Assembly: GCA_042569785.1 (NCBI GenBank) | Contig: JBHPGW010000016.1 | Location: forward strand, 1-43,579 | Length of the DNA: 43,579 nt | Direction of reading: 5' to 3' | DNA from: JBHPGW01 sp042569785 | GTDB taxonomy: Bacteria; Planctomycetota; Phycisphaerae; Sedimentisphaerales; Anaerobacaceae | Notes under the pieces: generated by a model | The model's input: the letters and a program-made list of their open reading frames with translations, nothing else | Told to the model about the DNA's origin: nothing | The model's database searches: none | Program-made: the position numbers and the translations under genes | In this document: one piece after another, positions 25,096-33,693 of the stretch | Layout: every line of letters begins with the position of its first letter | Numbering within the stretch: position 1 is the stretch's first letter

Positions 25096-28000
25096 TCACT
25101 CCTTTGTTTGATTATTGTTTTTTGCTTTTTGGGCGATTTTTCTCAGGGTCATTATGTCTAATTTTCCTGAGCCGAGGGCTGGGATCTCTTTTATTTTTAT
25201 GTAGTTGTCTGGGCGGGGTTTCCAGATGTTGGGCAGGTTGCTTTTTGAGATTATCTCGTGTAATTTTTCGGCGTTGCCTGCTTTTTCCAGGTGCAAAACT
25301 ATTAGCTCTTCGCCCCTTTTAGGGTTCGGCACGCTGGTGACAGCGATCAACTGCTCGTGTGTATCAAGAGCTTCGAGATAAGCCTGCTCAATGGCTATGT
25401 GCGGAACCATCTCGCCTGCTATCTTGCTGAATCGCGAGAGCCTGTCGGTTATGGTTATGAAGCCATCATCGTCGATGCGGGCAATGTCGCCGGTATTGTA
25501 CCAGCCGTCTTTTAGGACCTCGTCGGTTTGCTGTTTCTTATTTAGATATCCGAGCATAATATTAGGCCCTTTTACCATTAACAGTCCATCGCAACCTATG
25601 CCCAGTTCTTCGTTGGTCTCCGGGTTTACGATCCTGACGGTGACTCCTGGTATCGGCTGCCCGACGGTGCCTGGCTTATTGCCGACCTGAAATACGCCTC
25701 CGCTTCGAGTGTTCTCAAGGTTGAGCGAGACTGCCGGGGAAAGCTCGGTCATTCCGTAAGCCTCTAAAGGGCGAATGCCGAACTTTACCTCGAACGAATC
25801 GGCGATGCGTATTTGGAGTTTCTCAGCGCCGACTACCACTGACCGCAGCGTTGCGAAATCGTCAGGTTTGGCGCGTCTCAAATAGCTCAAAAGAAATGTC
25901 GGCGCTCCAAATAGTATTGTCGACTCGCCTTCGCGGACGGTTTGGCCGACGTAGGCACCGTCAAGTGGATTTGCAATGAAGGTTGCCGAAATTCCGCAGA
26001 CCAGGGGCAGCCATAATGCGGCGGTGAATCCGAATGAATGGAAAAAAGGCAGTACCGCACAAATATCGTCGTAAGGGTTTAGATGGAATACGGTTCTCAG
26101 TGCCTCGATATTCGAGAGTATGTTGTGATGGCTCAGCATAACGCCCTTAGGCTTGCCGCTGGAGCCTGAGGAAAAGATTATCGTTGCCAGGCAATCGCCG
26201 TTGAATTTTCGCCGCCCTGTCAGAAACTGTTTCGGCAGTAACCTTGCTTTTATATAAGCAGTTAGTTTGTCGTTGGAGTTGACATCGTTTTTAATGTCCT
26301 CGATAAATACAAGGCCTGCCAGCGATTTAAAATTCTCGAATTTGTCAATGAATTTGCGTGAAGAAATAATTGTCTTTATGCCGCACTGGGCAATCGCTGA
26401 ATTAATAAGGTCCCTTGAGCCGGTATAATTGAGATTAACCGTGACCTTTCCGGCCATAGTTACGGCAGCGTTAGCAAGAGCGGCGGCGTTCGATGGTGGG
26501 AGCAATATTCCGATCTTTTCGTGTTGGCCCGTGATCTTGCCAAGTTTGGTTTTTAGCGCGATCGCAGCGGTAAGCGCCTGTCCGAAGTTTAATTTTTTGC
26601 CGGTCGAGTCACTAATACAGTGACGTCGCCAGTTCTTGCGGGCAACGCGAACAAAGCTTTCGCCGAGTGAGATGCGTCTGGATTTTTTGTCCTGATAATA
26701 ATCGCAGGATAGCTCGGCGACCTTTTGTCGAATTTGGTGAGCTTTCGAGTCGGCGGGCATGGGCTTGCCGAAGTGGATCGAGACTGGGTATGGGAACTTT
26801 TTGGGAAGGGTCGATAATGGTTTGCCGTGATAATAACTGAAGATACTTCCCCATGCTCCTCCGATATAAGTTGGGATCACTTTGTATTTTCCTGCCCTGG
26901 TGATGCGTTCGAAGCCTCCCTTAAATCCGAGCATCATTCCGTTTCTGGTCATTGCACCCTCTGCGAAAATGCAGACGGCAAGGCCACGCTCTATCGCGGC
27001 ACGCGCCTTTTTCAGTGAGTGTATAATCCGCTTGGGCGGGTCGTTCGGTGAAATCGGAATGACCTTCATGAGTTTGAACAATGGTTTGAGCCTGCTTGAG
27101 TTGTAAATTTCTCTGTCCATGAGAAAGCGTATCGGTCTGGACTGAGTCGCTGCCAAAAGGGGCGCGTCTACCAGCGAAGCGTGGTTGCAAACAAACAGTA
27201 CGCCTTGGTCGTCAGGTATATTGTCAATGCCGATGGTTTTAATACGATAGCAAAATCGTACGATCGTCAGGCATAGAAAACGAATTAGAAAGTCGGGCAA
27301 CAAAATTACAGTCACAACCGTCAGGGCCAGCGTTATTCCTCCGAGAACAATAAATATTTGCGGTGACGCCATCGACAGGAAACGGTTGAAGAAATAAACG
27401 AGTCCTGAAGCAGCCAATACCCCTACCCAGCCGAGAAAGCTGGAAGCGGCGAGTACCTGGCCCCGATTTTGATTCGGACTGCGAAGCTGAATGAAGGCGT
27501 GGATCGGCACAATGAAAAGTCCTGCGCTTACTCCCATCAGCAATATGAGTGTAAGGCCTGTGTAAACATCGGGCCTTATTATGCCAAGTGCGATCGAGGT
27601 AAGTGTCAGGCCGAGAGCACCTAACGGGACGACTCCGAATTCGACGTTTCGCCCTGAGAGTCTGCCCGCCCAGAAAGCACCGAGGCCTATACCGACAGCG
27701 GCCGGCAAAAACAGGAAACCAGCCTGCGACTCATCGAAACCGAACCGCTCGATGCCGTAGGGAATAACAGTGATATGGATAAAAGCTGCGATCATTAGAA
27801 AATATGCCGAACCAATCACAGCCAGAAGTAAATCCTTGTCGTGTCGAATACCGCGAAGTGTCCGCCAGATATCAGCAACGAACAGGATCGAAGCCTTTTT
27901 GCTGCCGCCCGCTGGTGGTGTGGGGTGTATCAGCAGGCTCGTGATAAATCCTGATATGGCGATAGCAGCGCAGGCAAGAGCGGCGGCGCCGTATCGCTGA

Positions 28001-28503
28001 CCTGTTAGATATAACAAAACCGGTACCGAGGCAGTCCCTGTTACGATGGCCATGTATGTCAGGGCCTCGATGAAACTGTTGGCTTTGGATAGCTGATCGG
28101 TCCTTACCAGTTCTGGTACGATTCCGTATTTTGATGGTCCGAAAAAAGCGCTCTGCGTCGCCATCATGAAAAGCACGATGTAAAGGGCCTGCATACTTTC
28201 TGCAGTGAAAGCGATGCAGCCTGCTATCATTACTACCGCTTCGCAGGCTTTGGCAGCGACGATGATGTTGCGTTTGCTGAAACGGTCGGCCAGGTTACCA
28301 GCCAGGGCAGAGAATAAAAGAAACGGCACGACGAATACCGCCAACGCCAACGCCGATACCTTACTGGCGGCTTCGGCGGTTTGCAGATGAATAATAAAAG
28401 CGATTATCAACAGCTTGAAGATGTTATCGTTGAGCGCGCCGAGAAATTGGGTAGCATTTAGCCAGCTAAATGAGCTCCCTAGTCTTTCTCCTGCGGTTTT
28501 CAT
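25096..28503 (-). CDS. fused LplT-type transporter / PlsC acyltransferase / acyl-ACP synthetase (Aas-like)
   Basis: The 1135-residue protein has three parts. Residues 1-405 are a 12-helix MFS transporter resembling lysophospholipid flippase LplT (FLGALNDNIFKLLIIAF, FFGPSKYGIVPEL). Residues 420-600 are a PlsC acyltransferase with HX4D in NHASLVDAP and FAEGAMTRNG. The rest is an AMP-forming ligase with FSSGSSGKPKGVMLSHHN, YGMTELSPAVS and YNTGDIARIDDDG. Together they would flip lysophospholipid inward and re-acylate it with ATP-activated fatty acid. E. coli separates this into lplT and aas; fully fused versions occur in several phyla. All catalytic motifs appear intact. Confidence 0.92.
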   Translation of the reverse strand: MKTAGERLGSSFSWLNATQFLGALNDNIFKLLIIAFIIHLQTAEAASKVSALALAVFVVPFLLFSALAGNLADRFSKRNIIVAAKACEAVVMIAGCIAFTAESMQALYIVLFMMATQSAFFGPSKYGIVPELVRTDQLSKANSFIEALTYMAIVTGTASVPVLLYLTGQRYGAAALACAAIAISGFITSLLIHPTPPAGGSKKASILFVADIWRTLRGIRHDKDLLLAVIGSAYFLMIAAFIHITVIPYGIERFGFDESQAGFLFLPAAVGIGLGAFWAGRLSGRNVEFGVVPLGALGLTLTSIALGIIRPDVYTGLTLILLMGVSAGLFIVPIHAFIQLRSPNQNRGQVLAASSFLGWVGVLAASGLVYFFNRFLSMASPQIFIVLGGITLALTVVTVILLPDFLIRFLCLTIVRFCYRIKTIGIDNIPDDQGVLFVCNHASLVDAPLLAATQSRPIRFLMDREIYNSSRLKPLFKLMKVIPISPNDPPKRIIHSLKKARAAIERGLAVCIFAEGAMTRNGMMLGFKGGFERITRAGKYKVIPTYIGGAWGSIFSYYHGKPLSTLPKKFPYPVSIHFGKPMPADSKAHQIRQKVAELSCDYYQDKKSRRISLGESFVRVARKNWRRHCISDSTGKKLNFGQALTAAIALKTKLGKITGQHEKIGILLPPSNAAALANAAVTMAGKVTVNLNYTGSRDLINSAIAQCGIKTIISSRKFIDKFENFKSLAGLVFIEDIKNDVNSNDKLTAYIKARLLPKQFLTGRRKFNGDCLATIIFSSGSSGKPKGVMLSHHNILSNIEALRTVFHLNPYDDICAVLPFFHSFGFTAALWLPLVCGISATFIANPLDGAYVGQTVREGESTILFGAPTFLLSYLRRAKPDDFATLRSVVVGAEKLQIRIADSFEVKFGIRPLEAYGMTELSPAVSLNLENTRSGGVFQVGNKPGTVGQPIPGVTVRIVNPETNEELGIGCDGLLMVKGPNIMLGYLNKKQQTDEVLKDGWYNTGDIARIDDDGFITITDRLSRFSKIAGEMVPHIAIEQAYLEALDTHEQLIAVTSVPNPKRGEELIVLHLEKAGNAEKLHEIISKSNLPNIWKPRPDNYIKIKEIPALGSGKLDIMTLRKIAQKAKNNNQTKE

Positions 28504-28536
28504 GGTAAATTCCTTCCGGGTTTATTCTACCAGATA

Positions 28537-29397
28537 TTACTGTTGCTTGTCCAGCTTTATTGCTTTGTTGCCGGTTGATAGTTTGGTGCTTGTATTCCAG
28601 CTGTTCGGGTCACCTGTTTCTTTGCCGCGGGCGAAACCGTATTCGAGCTTGCCTGTGCCGATGACGAGTTTGCTGTCGTCGAGGTGATAGCCCTTGGGGT
28701 ATTTGCCGGTGATGGTGGCGTGGTACCACTTCCATGGGAAATTGTGGTCCTTTAACCGCTGGTCGATCTTTGTGATATCGATATTGTGCGCTCGGCTGAG
28801 GTCGTATTGCGTCCAGCCGAGCGTGTAATCTCGCGTGTAATAATGATCGATCCAGAAATTAGCGTCGGCCGGCATGTTAACATCACCGAGCTTTTTTTCG
28901 TCCCATAGCAGTGAGACGTAGGCGTCGAAAAAAGTCAGGTGTATGTCAGCGTTTGTTTCTTTGGCTAATATTTTAGCGGCTTCGCTTATTGCCCAGCAGC
29001 CGCTGGAGTGAGCGATCATGTGAATGTGCTGGAAGTCGCTTTGCATCTGTAGAATTTGCTCAGCCAGTTTAGGCCCTTCTGTATCCCTTGCGTTTTTAGC
29101 GGCTGTGGTTGCGTTGATCGTCCTGGCGCCTTTGGACCAATCGAAATAGCCGCACAGCCACGAATTCGAATCGGTTCGATCGTCAATTGCCGTCGCCATG
29201 TTCTCGACCCAGGTGCCCTGTCCCTTTTCGATCCAGCCATGCGTTACCACTACCAGGTTGGGCCGCTTAACCGGCTTCTCAGTGTTGATGATCTGGAGGC
29301 TGTTACAAAAGTTGCGAGTCGACGAAGCATCGCACGATGACGATAACACAGCTAACGCTGGAATCAATATAAATAATATTAAGCTAAGCTTTTTCAT
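28537..29397 (-). CDS. exported alpha/beta-hydrolase lipoprotein
   Basis: The 286-residue protein has a signal peptide with lipobox-like LSSSC (Cys22). The hydrolase core shows the oxyanion strand VVVTHGWIEKGQGTW, the nucleophile elbow MIAHSSGCWA (Ser in A-H-S-S-G), and DAY following a later strand. The C-terminal His is not certain. The fold suggests a lipase or esterase acting in the envelope; the substrate is unknown. Its start overlaps the upstream small membrane protein gene by 14 bp, so it is the last gene of a three-gene operon under the MarR-type operator. Confidence 0.75.
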   Translation of the reverse strand: MKKLSLILFILIPALAVLSSSCDASSTRNFCNSLQIINTEKPVKRPNLVVVTHGWIEKGQGTWVENMATAIDDRTDSNSWLCGYFDWSKGARTINATTAAKNARDTEGPKLAEQILQMQSDFQHIHMIAHSSGCWAISEAAKILAKETNADIHLTFFDAYVSLLWDEKKLGDVNMPADANFWIDHYYTRDYTLGWTQYDLSRAHNIDITKIDQRLKDHNFPWKWYHATITGKYPKGYHLDDSKLVIGTGKLEYGFARGKETGDPNSWNTSTKLSTGNKAIKLDKQQ

Positions 29398-29830
29398 GTG
29401 TCTGTCTCCGATCTATATACGTTATGAACGTCGCTATGCTGCCAACAACACCAATCAGAAAACCGGCGGGACAAACCAGGGTCGCAATAATAAAAAATAC
29501 CGCGTGCAAAAAATCCAGTAACCGATTCAATACGATGATCTCGGCAGCCAATTGTCCCAAGCCGTAGAACACATTATGCAGAACAACAAAAACAAAAAAA
29601 CCGATCAGCGAGGCCGCCATGAGAATTAAAAAATATTTCACTTTTCGCCATGTGTGAACAATGGCAAGGATGAAACTGACAGCCGAACCATAGAAAAGCA
29701 CCAGACCTGGCAGATTACCGTCGATCCCAATGATAATTGCCCCTGCAAGACAAACACAGCTTATCGCACCCCAAAGCAGTGTCGACCTTGGACAGTTTTT
29801 AATTCTTTTCGGACAAAAAAACCTTTTCAT
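29384..29830 (-). CDS. small membrane protein of the MarR-linked operon
   Basis: The 148-residue protein has four or five hydrophobic segments, a basic N-terminus (KRFFCPKRIKNCPR) and a charged C-terminus (YIDRRQTHEKA). I recognise no family. Its ATG overlaps the stop of the upstream TPR lipoprotein (ATGA), and its end overlaps the hydrolase gene by 14 bp. The tight packing indicates translational coupling across all three genes. Confidence 0.65.
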   Translation of the reverse strand: MKRFFCPKRIKNCPRSTLLWGAISCVCLAGAIIIGIDGNLPGLVLFYGSAVSFILAIVHTWRKVKYFLILMAASLIGFFVFVVLHNVFYGLGQLAAEIIVLNRLLDFLHAVFFIIATLVCPAGFLIGVVGSIATFITYIDRRQTHEKA

Positions 29831-30738
29831 TTGTTTTCTCCTTTATTTCCAACTGCCATAGCAGAATGTTTTTTTTCTTTTTGATCAGCCGGTGCTATAT
29901 TTAAATCATCAACTGGCGTCGCTTGAATAGGCGGCAGTTTATCTGGATCCAGTTCTTTCGCCTGTTTTTCCAATGCCTGGGCTCGGTCGTTATTTCCATG
30001 TTTTCGTTCAATGTCAGCTAATTCTCGCAAAGCAACTTTCCAGATAGCGGTCTTTTCTTCCGGACTCTTTCTCGGTCTTATTTCACAACGTGCCCTTGCC
30101 CCATATATAGGGTCCATCTGCTCTAATTTTTTTGCGTGTTCTTGGGCTTTGGATTTATTGCCACCGCAGTACCATGGAAGGCGGTCGTACAATCCCATAA
30201 GTTCCTGCCGGGCCTGGTGAAAATCGGGCTTTAACATTATGGCTTTTTCGTAACTTTTGATGACATTGATACTGTCGACAGGAACCGCGGGCATTGTCCA
30301 TATAGAATGAGCATCGTAAACAACATTGTATGTCCCTATCCTGCCAGCCCAATAGTGGTATCGCGGATTAGCAGGATCAGCCTTGACAGCCTTTTTGATA
30401 GCCTTTTCTGCTAAGGTTAGCTGCTTCTTCATTGCTTTTTTCCTTTGCTTTAATGTCCCTTCGGTATGCTCAACACGATCCATAAGTGTGCAAAAGTAAT
30501 CACGAGCTAATTCAAATTGAGCAGGACCGTTTCCGGGGTATTCGGCAACAGCTTTTTTCAAAAGTTCTATAGCCTTATCAACATTACCGGCCATCCTCAA
30601 TTCAAACGCCTGCATAGCGACAGCCGCTTCGTTCGGGTCATTAACCGCCGAGAGTTTAACACTTTCACCACTCAACGCACATCCAGCCAATCCGACAATC
30701 GCACATACTAAACCAAACATAATTTTTCGCTTTTTCAT
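29827..30738 (-). CDS. TPR-containing lipoprotein, first gene of the MarR-linked operon
   Basis: The protein has 303 residues with lipobox VGLAGC (Cys20). Tetratricopeptide-like helices follow: MAGNVDKAIELLKKAVAEYP and AEKAIKKAVKADPANPRYHY are clear repeats, and SYEKAIMLKPDFHQARQEL is a third. The C-terminus is polar and charged. It is probably anchored to the periplasmic face of a membrane as an assembly or docking protein. It starts behind AAAGGAGAAA and an operator-bearing promoter almost identical to that of the deacylase gene upstream. No catalytic function is evident. Confidence 0.78.
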   Translation of the reverse strand: MKKRKIMFGLVCAIVGLAGCALSGESVKLSAVNDPNEAAVAMQAFELRMAGNVDKAIELLKKAVAEYPGNGPAQFELARDYFCTLMDRVEHTEGTLKQRKKAMKKQLTLAEKAIKKAVKADPANPRYHYWAGRIGTYNVVYDAHSIWTMPAVPVDSINVIKSYEKAIMLKPDFHQARQELMGLYDRLPWYCGGNKSKAQEHAKKLEQMDPIYGARARCEIRPRKSPEEKTAIWKVALRELADIERKHGNNDRAQALEKQAKELDPDKLPPIQATPVDDLNIAPADQKEKKHSAMAVGNKGENK

Positions 30739-30766
30739 TTATTTCTCCTTTCGTTTTGTTCATATA

Positions 30767-30795
30767 TATATAGTTTGCATATTAACTTATGTCAC
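30767..30795 (-). promoter_or_regulatory. operator/promoter copy A (TPR lipoprotein operon)
   Basis: GTGACA (30795-30790) and TATATA (30772-30767) flank a 17-bp spacer. Within it lies the imperfect inverted repeat AAGTT-N8-AACTA (30771-30788), matching copies B and C. Confidence 0.6.
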
Positions 30796-30831
30796 AAAAA
30801 AACTTAATATTCCTTATCGTTCTTACTTATG

Positions 30832-31893
30832 TTACTGGTTTGGTGGATTTATGCCGTAAGTCCTGATAACATTTCTGATGCTTGCGTATTGGGCGTGCCA
30901 TGCATTAGGACTATATCCACCTCCGAGAGTCATTATAACCGGCACGTTATTTTGTACACATGCATCAATCACCATAGCATCACGTTTGACAATGCCCTGT
31001 TCAGTCATCTCTAATGAGGCTAATGGGTCATCGGCGAGTGTATCGCAGCCTGCGACCAAAAACACAATGTCAGGCTTTGCTTGCTTGAAGAGCCTGGGCA
31101 GCTGTCTGGATAGAATATTCAAAAAAATCGCATCGTTAGTACCCGCTTTAAGTTCTATATCAAGATCGCTTCTCTCTTTCGGGATCGGATAGATATCATC
31201 CTGATGCATAGAAAAGGTGAAAGAGTTGCTGTCATCAGCAAGGCAGACAGCTGTACCATTACCCTGATGAACATCGAGGTCAATTATTAACGTTCTATCG
31301 ATCTTGTTTTCAGCCTGTAACGTGCGGATAGCAATAGGGATATCTGCATATACGCAAAAACCTTCTCCATAATCGGGTTTTGCATGATGAAAGCCGCCGC
31401 CGATGTTGATGCCGATGCCGTGTTGTAGAGCCAATCTTGCAGCTAACAATGTTCCACCGCTGGAATGACGAAATGGACGATTTACACCCTCATCAACCAT
31501 TAAAGCAGGTAATATCCCAACAGCCGGCGCCTCTAAATAGGTGGCTACTGTACGGGAATCTTTCAAGCTATCCAAAAACTCCTGGCTGTGGACACGCAGT
31601 ATTTCTTTTTCTGTGATTGGGGCGGGAACATATACATCATCAGGTTTTAATAAAGCATCTTTGACTAACTGTTTATAAATCCGGTCGTATTTACACATAT
31701 CAAAAGGGTGCAGCCGCTCCAAGCCAAAGATTTTTATATTATAATTTGCAGAGTAGACGATCACCAAACTGTCATTTAAAGCTCTGCCATCGCGAGGCTT
31801 ATATATTTTGTTCCCGATTACTAATGAGCAACATCCCATCACAATTATGATCGATATTAAGACCAACCCAAACAGTATTTTTTTCTTTTCCAT
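30832..31893 (-). CDS. exported class IV (HDAC11-like) lysine deacylase
   Basis: The 353-residue protein has the zinc deacetylase fold after an N-terminal signal/anchor segment (about 1-27, with VMGC as a weak lipobox). Active-site features are complete: GGGFHHA (tandem His near 166), DLDVHQGNG (Asp and His near 204), AGCDTLADDPL, and the catalytic tyrosine in GGGYSP near 327. Blocks such as FGLERLHPFD, SSGGTLLAARLA and GFCVYADIPIAI resemble class IV HDAC11 more than bacterial acetoin or polyamine deacetylases. HDAC11 enzymes remove long acyl groups. An envelope location is unusual for this family. It stands downstream of a MarR gene and an operator. Confidence 0.82.
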   Translation of the reverse strand: MEKKKILFGLVLISIIIVMGCCSLVIGNKIYKPRDGRALNDSLVIVYSANYNIKIFGLERLHPFDMCKYDRIYKQLVKDALLKPDDVYVPAPITEKEILRVHSQEFLDSLKDSRTVATYLEAPAVGILPALMVDEGVNRPFRHSSGGTLLAARLALQHGIGINIGGGFHHAKPDYGEGFCVYADIPIAIRTLQAENKIDRTLIIDLDVHQGNGTAVCLADDSNSFTFSMHQDDIYPIPKERSDLDIELKAGTNDAIFLNILSRQLPRLFKQAKPDIVFLVAGCDTLADDPLASLEMTEQGIVKRDAMVIDACVQNNVPVIMTLGGGYSPNAWHAQYASIRNVIRTYGINPPNQ

Positions 31894-31926
31894 TTGCTTT
31901 CTCCTTTTGTTTTATTCGTATATATA

Positions 31927-31944
31927 TAGTTTATATCTTAACTA
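31927..31944 (-). promoter_or_regulatory. operator copy B (deacylase gene)
   Basis: TAGTT-N8-AACTA is a perfect inverted repeat, 34 bp upstream of the deacylase ATG. A TATATA box adjoins it; no good -35 is seen. Confidence 0.6.
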
Positions 31945-32038
31945 ATTGTTTAAAAAAACTTAAAATTTCTCATTTATATTTACCCGTCGCTTACGCTCTG
32001 GGCTCTGTTGTTATGTGTAAACGTCGGTTTTTGTTAAA

Positions 32039-32509
32039 TTATGAAAGTTTGACGCGTATTTTTTCTAATGCTGCGATTAGTTTTTTTTGTTCTGCTTCGC
32101 TTAGAGGGCTCATTACTTTTTTTACTTCTTTTGCGTATAAAGGCTCGACCTTAGTTAGTAATTTTCTGCCTTTGGCGGTTAGTTTTATGATGTTGTATCT
32201 TCTGTCGTCGGGTGCCGCTGTGCGGACTACTAAATCGGTCTTTTCCATTCGGTCTATCAGCGAAGTGATATTGGCGCGGTTGACCAGCATCATATCGCTA
32301 AGCTGTGCCTGGCTCAGGCCGCCATCCTTATCGCTTTGACGCAGCAGCAGTACCATCAGATTGAACTGGACGTCGGTCAGGCCGAACGGGCGAAAAAAAT
32401 CACTCGCGCTTTTTTTCAGACAGGAAGCTGTGTAATAAATATTCAGCAAAGCTCTGTGCGGTTTCAATAGTATTGGATTTTTTAAGCCTAATTCCTGTTC
32501 GAGTGCCAT
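32039..32509 (-). CDS. MarR-family transcriptional regulator
   Basis: This 156-residue winged-helix repressor shows GLTDVQFNLMVLLL, the recognition helix region LSQAQLSDMMLVNRANITSL, and the wing VVRTAAPDDRRYNIIKLTAKG. The C-terminal dimerisation helix is intact. MarR proteins usually repress until they bind a small, often phenolic, ligand. Its own promoter and those of the two neighbouring transcription units carry related 18-bp inverted repeats, consistent with autoregulation and control of the adjacent genes. AAGGAG precedes the ATG. Confidence 0.92.
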   Translation of the reverse strand: MALEQELGLKNPILLKPHRALLNIYYTASCLKKSASDFFRPFGLTDVQFNLMVLLLRQSDKDGGLSQAQLSDMMLVNRANITSLIDRMEKTDLVVRTAAPDDRRYNIIKLTAKGRKLLTKVEPLYAKEVKKVMSPLSEAEQKKLIAALEKIRVKLS

Positions 32510-32551
32510 TATTTAACTCCTTATTTACTTACTTATATACTGTTCATATAT

Positions 32552-32581
32552 ATATTATTGCATACTTAACTAATTTGTCAA
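32552..32581 (-). promoter_or_regulatory. promoter of the MarR gene with operator copy C
   Basis: TTGACA (32581-32576) and TAATAT (32557-32552) are 18 bp apart. Nearly the whole spacer is the operator-like TAGTT-N8-AATAA (32555-32572). Confidence 0.6.
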
Positions 32582-32732
32582 GCTTTTTTTTGAAAAAAAA
32601 ATAAAAAAATTATTTTACCGCGGAGTACGCAAAGGACGCAGAGAGAAAAAAAGAAAACCAGATTTCTCCACTACGGGCCACTTTGTGGCCCTTCGGTCGA
32701 AATGACATGGTCGTGATTGGCAATATAACTTC
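32582..32732. repeat. non-coding stretch with dispersed repeats
   Basis: The stretch contains CCGCGGAGTACGCAAAGGACG, the perfect hairpin GGGCCAC-TTT-GTGGCCC (32675-32691) and CGAAATGACA, all of which look like interspersed repeat fragments. Otherwise I see nothing coding. Confidence 0.5.
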
Positions 32733-32848
32733 TTATCTGCCGGTTAGTTGGCGTATTACTTCTATTAGTTCCTGTGTGCTGTCTCGGCCCCTGCCATTGG
32801 CTCACCCATGATGCCTGTGCCGATAAAGCCTATCCTTGTTTTGGGCAT
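32733..32848 (-). pseudogene. internally deleted 3-hydroxyisobutyrate-dehydrogenase-like gene
   Basis: The first 20 codons read PKTRIGFIGTGIMGEPMAG, the NAD(P)-binding start of the beta-hydroxyacid dehydrogenase family. After a frame change, the last 18 codons read GRDSTQELIEVIRQLTGR and stop, matching the C-terminus of the same family. About 250 codons are missing between them. The start lies 2 bp after the stop of the upstream membrane-protein gene and has GAGGT, so it was once the second gene of that operon. Confidence 0.7.
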
Positions 32849-32850
32849 TG

Positions 32851-33591
32851 TTAGATGACCTCAAGTCGGCGGAGTATCGTTCTTGTCCATCGGCAGCTTC
32901 GGATCTGTGCGAGGATAAGCCATAATACGATCAGCAGCCAATAGCCGGTGTAACGGAGATAATGAAGTACCATTTGAACGATGTCACTATCTTTAACCGA
33001 ATCGAGAGCCTTTAGCAATTCATCCGGCGTGTACATTGCTCCGACGATCACGCCGCCAAATAATCTCTGCCATGGCAGCAGGAAGACCACCATCAGCAGC
33101 GAGAGGAAGAAGGCTCTTGAGATATGATTTATTCCTCCGAGTCTGCCGAGCAGCGAAACTTTTAAGCTGAACAGTATTGCCAGGCAATAAAGCACAGCAG
33201 CCGCTATAAGCACAAAGTTTAAGACTCGGATGAGCCAATTCATATGTTGGGTTTTTAAGTTGAGATCGATAATCACTTTTTTTGGTTGGGTTTGTGCTTC
33301 GGTCGGGTGGTTCGAGTCAACGACTATTGCGGCAGTTTCATTAGCGTCTGAAAGTTCGTGCTCGGGGGCAGGTGTATTGGGTTCGGCGGCTTTGGTCACT
33401 ATAGGAGTCTGCACAACTGGTTCGTCTTTGACAAGGCCCCTGTCGAGTACCCAGAAGCTTACCTGCAGTAATAGGAGGCATAACAATGTAACTATAAAGA
33501 GCAGGTTCTTCCAGCCTCTAAAGACGCCAACGGCTTCGAGACAATCGGTCGTGTCTATCAGATTGGTCTTGTTATTTTGATTTTCGTCCAT
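32851..33591 (-). CDS. membrane protein of unknown function
   Basis: The 246-residue protein has one membrane helix near residues 28-48, then a polar region of about 75 residues rich in Thr, Glu and Pro. Three or four further helices follow, and the C-terminus is arginine-rich (RSCRWTRTILRRLEV). The topology suggests a periplasmic loop between helix 1 and helix 2. I recognise no family. It was followed directly by the dehydrogenase gene now reduced to a remnant. Confidence 0.6.
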   Translation of the reverse strand: MDENQNNKTNLIDTTDCLEAVGVFRGWKNLLFIVTLLCLLLLQVSFWVLDRGLVKDEPVVQTPIVTKAAEPNTPAPEHELSDANETAAIVVDSNHPTEAQTQPKKVIIDLNLKTQHMNWLIRVLNFVLIAAAVLYCLAILFSLKVSLLGRLGGINHISRAFFLSLLMVVFLLPWQRLFGGVIVGAMYTPDELLKALDSVKDSDIVQMVLHYLRYTGYWLLIVLWLILAQIRSCRWTRTILRRLEVI

Positions 33592-33693
33592 TTGGATATC
33601 CCTTATTCAAACTCAATTTATCAGTTAAGACTTTCGGCCTATATCAATACGCCTGCCGTATTATCAGGTTTAGTAAAAATATGTGCAAGTAAT

